Shown here: in pieces, positions 1-5,439 of the stretch
How positions within the stretch are numbered: the first letter of the stretch is position 1
Layout of the letters: every line of letters starts with the position of its first letter
Source of the DNA: JAFGCR01 sp964538225
GTDB lineage: Bacteria > Patescibacteriota > Gracilibacteria > UM-FILTER-43-11
Assembly: GCA_964538225.1 (NCBI GenBank)
Contig: CAZIDW010000037.1
Coordinates: forward strand, 1 to 12,750
Direction of reading: 5' to 3'
Length of the DNA stretch: 12,750 bases
Made by a program: the position numbers and the translations under genes
The notes under the pieces: model-generated
Databases searched by the model: none
What the model was told of the DNA's origin: nothing
Seen by the model: only the letters and a program-made list of their open reading frames with translations

Positions 1-527
1 TTACAGTGGTTGTGGTTCAGGCACTCGACACAGTTGCCCGTGTCGGGGTTGCAGTGGTCGCTTCCGCAGTCAACCTCATAGCAGAGGTCGAGCTGGCAGT
101 CGGGGAAGATCCCCTCGTAGCCATTCGCCGTGTCGCAGGCGTTGCAATGTTCTCCGGCATATCCGTTATCGCAGTTACAGGTAACTACTCCCGATGAATC
201 ATCACACTGCCCGTGTCCTGAACAGGAGGTGGGCAGGCACTCATCATCTTCCACGCACTTATCCTCCTCCTCATGATACCCCCCCACGCATTCCCCGCAC
301 ACCGGGGCGCCGTTTTCATCCACGCATTTCCGATGTTGGGACGCGCATTCCATATCCCCTTCGCAGGGGTCGGGCGGTTCGCCCTTGCAGATCCCGTCAG
401 CCGGGTCGCAGGTCTGCCATTTTTCTTTACAGACAACTCCTTCACATAAGTCTCCGCTGTCCGGGCCGCAGGCACCCACTATCAAAGCGATGAACACCAG
501 CGCCAGTCCGATTTTCCCCTTATTCAT
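1..527 (-). CDS. EGF-like cysteine-rich lipoprotein (C-terminus cut by window edge)
   Basis: The reading frame is open from an ATG at 527 to the left edge, giving 175 codons without a stop, so the C-terminus is missing. An AAGGAG ribosome site lies 6 nt before the ATG. The N-terminus is a lipoprotein signal: basic MNKGK, a hydrophobic stretch of residues 6-19, and a lipobox-like VGAC with Cys20 as the likely lipidated residue. The rest is densely cysteine-rich (about 20 Cys). Residues 102-128 have the classic EGF spacing C-x5-C-x8-C-x-C-x8-C, with the CxCxxGYxxxxC signature at 117-128. The likely role is an envelope-anchored, disulfide-stabilised adhesion or binding protein; no enzymatic motif is visible. 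EGF-like repeats are common in eukaryotes and in lipoproteins of some bacteria such as Myxococcota, and less expected if the host is a CPR bacterium. Function beyond surface exposure is unknown. Confidence 0.85.
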   Translation of the reverse strand, partial: MNKGKIGLALVFIALIVGACGPDSGDLCEGVVCKEKWQTCDPADGICKGEPPDPCEGDMECASQHRKCVDENGAPVCGECVGGYHEEEDKCVEDDECLPTSCSGHGQCDDSSGVVTCNCDNGYAGEHCNACDTANGYEGIFPDCQLDLCYEVDCGSDHCNPDTGNCVECLNHNHC

Positions 528-616
528 ATTTAACTCCTTTTTCGAAAGGTTATTGGCCTCATTGTAAATGAACAATCCCCGCCCACTGCGAACAGAGGCA
601 GAGATATGGATTGTTA

Positions 617-644
617 ATTATATATTATTTTTTGCTTATGTCAA
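617..644 (-). promoter_or_regulatory. sigma70-type promoter of the EGF-like lipoprotein gene
   Basis: Read on the minus strand there is a perfect TTGACA (644-639) and a perfect TATAAT (622-617), 16 nt apart. The start site would be near 610, giving a leader of about 80 nt before the ATG at 527. Confidence 0.75.
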
Positions 645-796
645 TTTTTTTAGACTTCAATTCTGCCAGGCTCCGGCAAATGCTGTTCGGATTTTTCCAT
701 TAAAAAGCACGTTCATTTTTTAGCCCATTCTTCGTATTTTTACTTTGAATAATAAATAATCAACGGTTGTTTTTTTGATATCGGAAGTTTACTTAT

Positions 797-1243
797 TCAG
801 CGGTTATTGGCGGCCAGGATGGTGGTGGTATCCTGCCGCGGACCGAAAATATTTTTCAGGGTGGAAATCACCCTCATCGCTTTTTCTTCTTCCCCTAAAA
901 AGTAAGGTTGGCCTTCCCCTTCAACCGTAATAAAATACAAGCCGTTTTTATCCGCTCCCAGTTCGCAGGCTTTGCCGTCGAGGGTGAGCGTTTGAACGGT
1001 TTCACAGTCCGCCCGGTTTATACCCGGATTGTTCCGCAGGCTAAAATGGCCGAGTGCTTTATGCAAATGGTCGCGGGTTTGGCTGACTTTCTGTACAGCC
1101 TGGTTGCGCGCGTCGGTTTCCAGACGGGTGTTGACCTGTCCGGCGACCGGACCGTACCCCACTACCCCAAAGAACGCCAGCGCGGCTGGCAGGGTCGGTC
1201 GTTTTTTTTCCATTCCCTCTGATGGCTGGTTACGCCTCTCCAT
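797..1243 (-). CDS. small secreted protein of unknown function
   Basis: This 148-residue protein is not recognised. Met1 is preceded by an in-frame stop 12 nt upstream. Met11 (position 1213) is an attractive alternative start because residues 11-36 then form a signal peptide: basic EKKR, hydrophobic residues 18-33, and an AGQ cleavage-type end. The mature part is mixed alpha/beta with a helical, charged stretch at about 38-65 and only two cysteines (80 and 93), which could form one disulfide after export. There is no strong ribosome site for either start. The gene has its own promoter at 1271-1299. It lies between two other exported-protein genes on the same strand, suggesting an envelope role, but nothing in it indicates an activity. 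Confidence 0.6.
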   Translation of the reverse strand: MERRNQPSEGMEKKRPTLPAALAFFGVVGYGPVAGQVNTRLETDARNQAVQKVSQTRDHLHKALGHFSLRNNPGINRADCETVQTLTLDGKACELGADKNGLYFITVEGEGQPYFLGEEEKAMRVISTLKNIFGPRQDTTTILAANNR

Positions 1244-1270
1244 TAGAATCGTTTAGGAGTAGTGTAATTT

Positions 1271-1299
1271 ATGATATACCCCCTCTTGTAAACCGTCAA
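1271..1299 (-). promoter_or_regulatory. sigma70-type promoter of the small secreted protein
   Basis: On the minus strand TTGACG (1299-1294) and TATCAT (1276-1271) are 17 nt apart, each one base from consensus. The -35 box starts about 10 nt beyond the terminator hairpin of the upstream gene, so the two units are separately transcribed. Confidence 0.65.
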
Positions 1300-1308
1300 T
1301 ATTAAGAA

Positions 1309-1335
1309 GGGGACGCGGCAGGATTACCGCGCCCC
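1309..1335 (-). terminator. intrinsic terminator of the 1380-2117 gene
   Basis: GGGG and CGCGG (1309-1318, one bulged A at 1313) pair with CCGCG and CCCC (1327-1335) around an 8-nt loop. On the minus strand the hairpin is followed by a T-rich tail (TTCTTAATATT). The nine G:C-rich pairs make it strong although the T-tract is imperfect. Confidence 0.65.
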
Positions 1336-1379
1336 CCGATTTGGCCCATTTCCCCTTGATGTACCAGCTAGTTGCTAGG

Positions 1380-2117
1380 TTAGTCCCTCCTTTCTAACCG
1401 TACAGTGACGGGGGTAAGGGTGGATGTGGGGGCAACGATGAAGCCGAAGCTCTCATCGTTGCCCAATCCGATGTCGGCACTACTGGTTGTTGGGAGCCGC
1501 CCCCCTCGCATTGTCCACGCCTGACAGCCTTCCGGCCACTCGAGCAGAAAGTTCCCGGCTTCGCCCGTATTGGCGAACCGCGTGCGGGCTGCTGTCCGAA
1601 AATCGGTCTCCAGCCACAGTTCGGTGAATTCCTCTGGGGGAATTTCCACCTCACCATCAGCCTCCAGATGACCTTCCACCCCAAAGTCCTTCAGGACTAC
1701 AGTGGGACGATTCACGACCAGGTCGCGATACGTCTCCACACTGTGTCGGGGTTGGATGTCTGCTTTGAAACTGACCTCTTCAGTTCCGAAAAACTGAAGA
1801 TGCGGACTGGCGATCTCATTCCGGAAGAGCCTGAGCGTGACGACTGTCCAGTTCTCGGTGTCCACCCATTGGACTCCGATAGGCCGGTCAGTCAGCCGGT
1901 CTGTGGCAATCACGTCGGTACAGCCGTCCAGCCTTGAAAAGGCCAGAGATACCAGAGAGATTTCTCCCCCTTGGTCGTCTGCGGCGGCGTGTGCCACACT
2001 TTCCCCCGGTACCTGAAAGGCAGGGCGCCCGAAGACCACCTCATTGTGGTCGTAATCGGAACACTCTGTCAGGGCGAGGACCGCAAGGATTGCGACTCCC
2101 CATCTCCAAGGGTCGAT
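1380..2117 (-). CDS. lipoprotein-like exported protein of unknown function, probable ATC start
   Basis: A canonical start (GTG at 2039) would give 219 residues with no export signal. The same frame stays open 26 codons further and those codons make sense: a basic residue, a hydrophobic run (GVAILAVLALTE), then Cys19, as in a lipoprotein signal. A strong GGAGG site (2128-2124) sits exactly 6 nt before an ATC codon at 2117-2115 and there is no ATG, GTG or TTG in frame there. So the gene seems to start at ATC, or an ATG was lost by mutation or base error. Glu at -1 of the lipobox is also atypical. The mature protein is beta-rich with many Val, Thr and Glu and two further cysteines, and I do not recognise the family. 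It may be a decaying gene. Confidence 0.6.
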   Translation of the reverse strand: MDPWRWGVAILAVLALTECSDYDHNEVVFGRPAFQVPGESVAHAAADDQGGEISLVSLAFSRLDGCTDVIATDRLTDRPIGVQWVDTENWTVVTLRLFRNEIASPHLQFFGTEEVSFKADIQPRHSVETYRDLVVNRPTVVLKDFGVEGHLEADGEVEIPPEEFTELWLETDFRTAARTRFANTGEAGNFLLEWPEGCQAWTMRGGRLPTTSSADIGLGNDESFGFIVAPTSTLTPVTVRLERRD

Positions 2118-2167
2118 AACTCACCTCCGTTCTAAGGGGAAGGAGGGCCAAATTTATAATGAGCAAT

Positions 2168-2192
2168 GAACGGTAAGCAGGTGCTTCCGTTC
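2168..2192. repeat. hairpin in the 5' leader of the lipoprotein-like gene
   Basis: GAACGG (2168-2173) pairs with CCGTTC (2187-2192) and AAGC (2175-2178) with GCTT (2183-2186), leaving one bulged T and a 4-nt loop. It lies between the promoter at 2220-2248 and the GGAGG site, so it would be present in the mRNA leader. No matching riboswitch class was recognised. Confidence 0.5.
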
Positions 2193-2219
2193 ACTGACGA
2201 GCGAAAAAACGCAAAAAAA

Positions 2220-2248
2220 ATTTTAGCACGAAAGTAAAAGTATGTCAA
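2220..2248 (-). promoter_or_regulatory. sigma70-type promoter of the 1380-2117 gene
   Basis: On the minus strand a perfect TTGACA (2248-2243) is followed after 17 nt by TAAAAT (2225-2220). The start site would be near 2213, giving a leader of about 95 nt containing two short hairpins. Confidence 0.7.
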
Positions 2249-2331
2249 TCAATATTTATTTTGAATTGTCAAGTAACCTAAACACTTTTTACGCAAAACA
2301 TAATATTGATTATTAACAGGATTATGTATTT

Positions 2332-2853
2332 ATGATAAAATTATTTACTATTATGGTCAAAAAAAGAGAATACATTCAGGCAAGAAATTTATTGGCAGAA
2401 GCAAAAGCCAAAATAAAAAGCTACGATGCCGTTCTTGGGACTGTCAGGAAAAAGTACGAAACATTGAGAAAAACCGGTATACCATGTAAAGCTTTTTCAG
2501 TTAGCGGCATAGCAGAAAAAAAGATTACTGTAACAAGGCAATGTTGGAATCATTTGTTCAAACATCCAACAAAACGTAAAACCAGAATAGCAAAATTAGA
2601 GCGCGCTTTGTGTTTTGATATGGCTATAAAACTACTCAAAAAAACAACTACATATCAAGAAGTCTCACGAGAAAAGGACAAAGGAGGAAATGAGTATCTT
2701 TTCTTTGGTATTATAGGCTACGTGCGTGGCAACAGAATTAAAGTTCTTATTCGCAAGCAAGAAAAATACACCAATGCAAAATATGTACTTTTTTCTTTTT
2801 ATCAGATGTCAAAAGCACCTATCACCCAAAAACAGGAAAACAAAAAAGCATAA
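2332..2853 (+). CDS. putative BECR-fold (barnase/RelE/colicin E5-D-like) nuclease
   Basis: The 173-residue basic protein starts at ATG 2332 with an AGGA 9 nt upstream; Met8 is an alternative. Residues 10-48 are a charged helix likely to be a separate arm. From about 62 the pattern resembles phage-associated Barnase-EndoU-ColicinE5/D-RelE-like (PBECR) domains: a strand (KITVTR), a helix with W72-N-H74-x3-H78-P79, a helix at 85-102, then strands at 121-129 and 134-141 and a final aromatic strand (FSFY, 154-157). In such domains the conserved His and Arg/Lys residues are catalytic. I infer an RNA-cleaving role, either a toxin or a mobile-element accessory protein. The gene is AT-rich compared with its neighbours, which suggests acquisition. 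No partner antitoxin gene is visible next to it. The family assignment is by pattern only. Confidence 0.55.
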   Translation: MIKLFTIMVKKREYIQARNLLAEAKAKIKSYDAVLGTVRKKYETLRKTGIPCKAFSVSGIAEKKITVTRQCWNHLFKHPTKRKTRIAKLERALCFDMAIKLLKKTTTYQEVSREKDKGGNEYLFFGIIGYVRGNRIKVLIRKQEKYTNAKYVLFSFYQMSKAPITQKQENKKA

Positions 2854-2867
2854 TGATGTTTTTTGAA

Positions 2868-2952
2868 TGGTGGGCTGTCTGCGACTCCACTCGCTTTCGC
2901 GTAGCTGGCCGGATCAAGGGGCTCCAAAAGGAACGAAACCTTTCAGCCCACC
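2868..2952. ncRNA. compact folded element closed by a 9-bp stem, 3' of the nuclease-like gene
   Basis: GGTGGGCTG (2868-2876) pairs perfectly with CAGCCCACC (2944-2952). Just inside the 3' arm a 5-bp stem AAAGG/CCTTT encloses a 7-nt loop, placed like a tRNA T-arm, but the loop AACGAAA is not a T-loop. A further stem CTGCG/CGTAG lies near the 5' side, and on the minus strand there is a CGC-GAAA-GCG hairpin. No T-tract follows, so it is not an ordinary terminator. It may be a small structured RNA, an mRNA 3' element or a mobile hairpin. The strand is undecided. Confidence 0.4.
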
Positions 2953-3035
2953 TGTATATCATATCATAAAATGTCTTAATAAAACAATAACATTTTTATT
3001 TGTGTATAGTTTTTATTCGTATTAAAAACAAAAGA

Positions 3036-3082
3036 TAAAAAAGCCACAGCAGTCCGGAATGAACTCAAGACAACTGTGGCTT
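3036..3082 (-). terminator. intrinsic terminator of the candidate RNA
   Basis: On the minus strand AAGCCACAG and CTGTGGCTT (3082-3074 and 3049-3041) form a perfect 9-bp stem directly followed by a run of T (CTTTTTTATC). It has no T-run in the plus direction, so it is oriented. There is no minus-strand protein gene upstream of it before 3618, which is what points to an RNA gene. Confidence 0.75.
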
Positions 3083-3434
3083 CAAGACCCTTACCTAAAC
3101 CAATTAATCTGGGAGCAAAAGTGAGCCCGGATTCCTGTGCCAAGCCTTCTACAAACTGGTCGTTTCCTGCCTAAAGGAATGACCGTCCTTCTTCGGAACG
3201 TGTGAAGAAGGTATGTGATCGGCCGGCTCCCACACTATCTCTCTGTCTTCCAGGCGAGTTGACTCACCCCGCTTAGGGGTCACTTTGTCGCTAGAGGCTT
3301 TCTCTCTCTGTTGGGCTCAACCAAAAAAGTCGGTCCAGGGTTTAAAGGGTCATTACTGACAACATCGGACAACAAGGAGGGCATCCTTCCATCCGTTGTA
3401 TGTAGTGGTGAAAATTCACCCGAACGACACTACT
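3036..3434 (-). ncRNA. candidate large structured RNA of unknown class
   Basis: About 400 nt without a plausible gene fold into a series of stems when read on the minus strand. Visible stems are 3402-3433 (GTAGT/ACTAC with GGTGA/TCACC inside), 3359-3399 (ACAAC/GTTGT), 3349-3360 (GTCA closing a GTAA tetraloop), 3266-3280 (ACCCC/GGGGT), 3187-3211 (8-bp CCTTCTTC/GAAGAAGG) and 3158-3184 (GGTC/GACC around TTCCT/AGGAA). A closing helix GGGAGC 3111-3116 with GCTCCC 3226-3231 gathers the last two into one domain. The 3' end is a strong terminator at 3036-3082. I looked for hallmarks of RNase P RNA, tmRNA, SRP RNA and group I/II introns and did not find them. The minus strand is favoured by the terminator and a TTGACA at 3455-3450. 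Confidence 0.55.
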
Positions 3435-3497
3435 CCAGCACTCGTTTAATGTCAAATGTTTTGCAACAAATCATAAGTGGCCAGATTTTTATTAATT

Positions 3498-3585
3498 GTA
3501 ATTTGTAACTTGTAACTAGTAATTTGTAATTTTCCAGTAAAAGCGGTTTAAAATTACCAATTACGAATTACAAGTTACGAGTTAC
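3498..3585. repeat. inverted repeat made of GTAAYTN heptamers
   Basis: The left arm (3498-3533) reads as five consecutive heptamers of form GTAAYTN ending in an extra T. The right arm (3550-3585) contains five more in the opposite orientation. The arms match at 31 of 36 positions around a 16-nt centre that includes AAGCGG. A small CCGC-AAA-GCGG hairpin follows at about 3589-3599. It lies just downstream of the glycosyltransferase stop, so it could act as its 3' end, but it also resembles the short intergenic repeats common in CPR genomes. Confidence 0.7.
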
Positions 3586-3617
3586 GTACCGCAAAGCGGG
3601 ACAAATTACAAACGTAT

Positions 3618-4685
3618 TCACTGGTCACTAAGAACCTGCAGGGTCCGTTTCGCGCATTTTTCCCAGGAATATTGCCGCAGTGTTTGGTCGTGGTTTTTAA
3701 TCAGCTTACTCCACCATTCTTTCTGTTCGGCCAGGGTCTTCAGGTGGTGTGCCAGTATTGTTTCATCATCCGGTTCAAAAAAGAGAGCATTGTCTTTCGC
3801 GATTTCATACGATGTTGGAATCTTGGAAGCGATGATGGGCACATGGGCGGCCATGGCCTCCAACAGCGGCAGGCCGAACCCCTCAAACAGGGAAGGAAAC
3901 ACGAATGCCAGACAGTTTTGATATAAAACAGCCTTCGTCTTGTCGTCGATATAGCCGGTTGTGATGATGTTTTTGCCGTCAGCCGACTCCAGGATTTCTT
4001 CGCCGCCCACTCCCGCCTTACCGGCCAGCACCAGTTTTAAGTGAGGGTGTTTTTGGCGGACAGCCTCAAACGCCCGGATCAGCACGCTGAGGTTCTTTTT
4101 ACGCTCAATCCGGCCGACAAACAAAAAATAATGGCGCGGTTTCAGGTGCCAGCGGTCCAGTATGGCCTGAGTTTTATCCGGTTCCAATTCGGTCCGGTCC
4201 GGCGTGAATCCCAGCGGGATGACATGGATTTTGCGCGGATCCGCTTTGTAAAACCGGATCAGGTCGTCCCGCGTGGTCCTGGAGGGGACAATAATCTTTT
4301 TCGCGTGTTTCACGGCAAAGTCCGCTCCCCAATCAAGATACCACCGGCTGAGCCGCCTATAGCTTTCCGGGAACCGCCTGAACGCCACGTCGTGGATGGT
4401 GATTGTCGTGTTTTTGGGGTGGATGACCGGCATCAGGTGCGAAGGGATGAAGAGGTTACTGATTTTTTTATTGGTCTGGATTTCCCAGCTCAGCCGTGCC
4501 TGCGTCCATAAGCGGGGAAAGGGGATGGTAACCTGCGGAACCGGCAGGTCGATCTTTCGGGGGCTGATGAGCGTGATGCCGTTCGGGTTTTGCCTGATGA
4601 GTTCGTTGATCAGGCGGAAGGAATAGTTTTCCACTCCGGTCCGCTGGGCGGTGTTGTTATAGCGCGAGGCATCGATGTATAGCAT
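3618..4685 (-). CDS. GT4-family glycosyltransferase
   Basis: This 355-residue protein has the two-domain GT-B layout of retaining GT4 enzymes. The N-terminal acceptor domain begins MLYIDASRYN with a GVENYSFRL helix (17-25) and an IHDVAF motif (98-103). The linker is VIPLGF (155-160). The C-terminal nucleotide-sugar domain begins FLFVGRIERKKNL (187-199) and carries the family E-x7-E motif as E268 and E276 in LFEGFGLPLLEA. The role is transfer of a sugar from a nucleotide donor to an envelope glycan or polysaccharide; donor and acceptor cannot be read from sequence. There is no membrane segment, so it is cytosolic or peripheral. It is not embedded in a polysaccharide cluster. A TATAAT 6 nt before the ATG suggests a leaderless transcript. 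Length is normal for the family. Confidence 0.9.
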   Translation of the reverse strand: MLYIDASRYNNTAQRTGVENYSFRLINELIRQNPNGITLISPRKIDLPVPQVTIPFPRLWTQARLSWEIQTNKKISNLFIPSHLMPVIHPKNTTITIHDVAFRRFPESYRRLSRWYLDWGADFAVKHAKKIIVPSRTTRDDLIRFYKADPRKIHVIPLGFTPDRTELEPDKTQAILDRWHLKPRHYFLFVGRIERKKNLSVLIRAFEAVRQKHPHLKLVLAGKAGVGGEEILESADGKNIITTGYIDDKTKAVLYQNCLAFVFPSLFEGFGLPLLEAMAAHVPIIASKIPTSYEIAKDNALFFEPDDETILAHHLKTLAEQKEWWSKLIKNHDQTLRQYSWEKCAKRTLQVLSDQ

Positions 4686-4691
4686 AGACTC

Positions 4692-4724
4692 ATTATAAAC
4701 TCGAAACCCGATTTTTTCGAGTTT
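4692..4724 (-). promoter_or_regulatory. likely leaderless promoter of the glycosyltransferase, with palindrome
   Basis: A perfect minus-strand TATAAT (4697-4692) lies 6 nt before the start codon at 4685, so transcription would begin at about the ATG. No ribosome site is present. Immediately upstream a perfect 10-bp inverted repeat (AAACTCGAAA 4697-4706, TTTCGAGTTT 4715-4724) covers the spacer. An alternative pairing CGAAACCC (4702-4709) with GGGTTTCG (4733-4740) is possible. No good -35 box is seen, which would fit an activator-dependent or operator-controlled promoter. Confidence 0.45.
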
Positions 4725-4745
4725 CGTAATTGGGGTTTCGGATTT

Positions 4746-4777
4746 TCATTTGAATTTTTAATTCAAATGATTATAAT
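4746..4777 (+). promoter_or_regulatory. promoter of the PUR-domain gene overlapped by a perfect palindrome
   Basis: TTGAAT (4750-4755) and TATAAT (4772-4777) are 16 nt apart. A perfect palindrome with 11-nt arms and a TTT centre (4746-4770) covers the -35 box and spacer and ends 1 nt before the -10 box. That position is typical of a repressor operator, although AT-rich hairpins of this kind also occur as neutral repeats. Confidence 0.55.
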
Positions 4778-4808
4778 ACGGGGGCTTATTTTTTAACCCC
4801 TGTTCACC

Positions 4809-5351
4809 ATGGCAGACGAACCTAAAGACGATGTTACTACCGATGAAACTCCTGTTGAACCGTCCTCCGACGAATCCAAGGAGGGTGTGGAGGAGAAGGT
4901 GGAAGACGTCAGCATCCCTGAAACTCCTGATGAACCGACACCCGGTTCAGAGGAAAAATCAGAAGATTCTGAATCAATCCTGCCTGCCGACGAGGCAGTT
5001 TCAGCTTCGGATTCTGAATCATCCGTTCTTGGTAGTGAAACTACAAAGGATGAAAGTTCAGAAGAGGGTTATCAGTTCGATGATGACCTGAGCTCATCTG
5101 AACCCAGTCAAGCGCCTGATAAAGGGCCCGCTTCTGCTGGCACCGGCGGCGGCAAATACGCCGATGAGGTCTTTACGCGGACGATTCACGCCAAATTCCG
5201 CACGTTTTACGTTGATTTAAAAGAAAGCGTAAACGGCAAATTCCTGAAGATCAGTGAAAAGAGCCGCGGACGAAAAAGCACCATCATGATGGACGCGGAA
5301 GATGTACCCGCCATGATCGAGGCACTTCAGGAGGTTCAGAAACAAATGTAA
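4809..5351 (+). CDS. PUR-domain (DUF3276-type) nucleic-acid-binding protein with long acidic N-terminus
   Basis: The 180-residue protein has two parts. Residues 1-115 are low-complexity and strongly acidic (Asp, Glu, Ser, Pro, Thr), certainly disordered. Residues 117-180 match the bacterial PUR/DUF3276 domain: EVFTRTIHAKFRTFYVDLKE, then strands FLKISEKSR and STIMMD, then the helix PAMIEALQEVQ. This domain family binds single-stranded DNA or RNA and dimerises; Borrelia BpuR is a studied relative. The acidic tail may regulate binding or mimic nucleic acid. There is no signal peptide. No ribosome site precedes the ATG. It is divergent from the glycosyltransferase and converges on RNase Y, with unusual pairing sequences starting right after its stop codon. 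The function in vivo is inferred, not shown. Confidence 0.8.
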   Translation: MADEPKDDVTTDETPVEPSSDESKEGVEEKVEDVSIPETPDEPTPGSEEKSEDSESILPADEAVSASDSESSVLGSETTKDESSEEGYQFDDDLSSSEPSQAPDKGPASAGTGGGKYADEVFTRTIHAKFRTFYVDLKESVNGKFLKISEKSRGRKSTIMMDAEDVPAMIEALQEVQKQM

Positions 5352-5432
5352 CCAACTGAGGACCCATAGAGGACCCAATTGATTGTGAGAATGATATTCA
5401 ATCGATTGGGTCTTCAGTTGGGCCTTCTATGG
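5352..5432. repeat. three overlapping long helices in the convergent gap
   Basis: Three helices share parts of the same sequence. A: 5352-5365 with 5408-5421 (14 bp, one wobble). B: 5364-5376 with 5420-5432 (12 of 13 pairs, one a wobble). C: 5372-5385 with 5399-5412 (14 bp, one wobble, 13-nt loop). C nests inside A but their right arms overlap by 5 nt; B crosses A. Repeated GGACCC cores cause this. There is no T-tract in either direction, so it is not a standard intrinsic terminator, though it separates two convergent genes. Confidence 0.7.
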
Positions 5433-5439
5433 AAAAGGA

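Noticed and set aside
660..690. TGCC/GGCA hairpin after the small secreted protein gene
   Set aside because: Four base pairs and no T-tract in either direction; it also lies upstream of the next promoter without a clear role.
2868..2952. Genuine tRNA gene
   Set aside because: The arm in T-arm position has loop AACGAAA instead of TTCRA, and no convincing anticodon or D-arm could be laid out.
3036..3434. RNase P RNA or tmRNA
   Set aside because: Only a short stretch resembles the RNase P conserved GAGGAAAGTCCGGGCTC, in the wrong place near the 3' end. No tag-peptide frame or T-arm typical of tmRNA is seen. Not excluded for a very diverged version.
3311..3508. Plus-strand frame of 65 codons
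   Set aside because: It lies inside the strongly folded minus-strand RNA candidate, has no ribosome site and a composition unlike protein.
4041..4511. Plus-strand frame of 156 codons opposite the glycosyltransferase
   Set aside because: It is antisense to a clear GT4 gene, with no ribosome site or recognisable domain.
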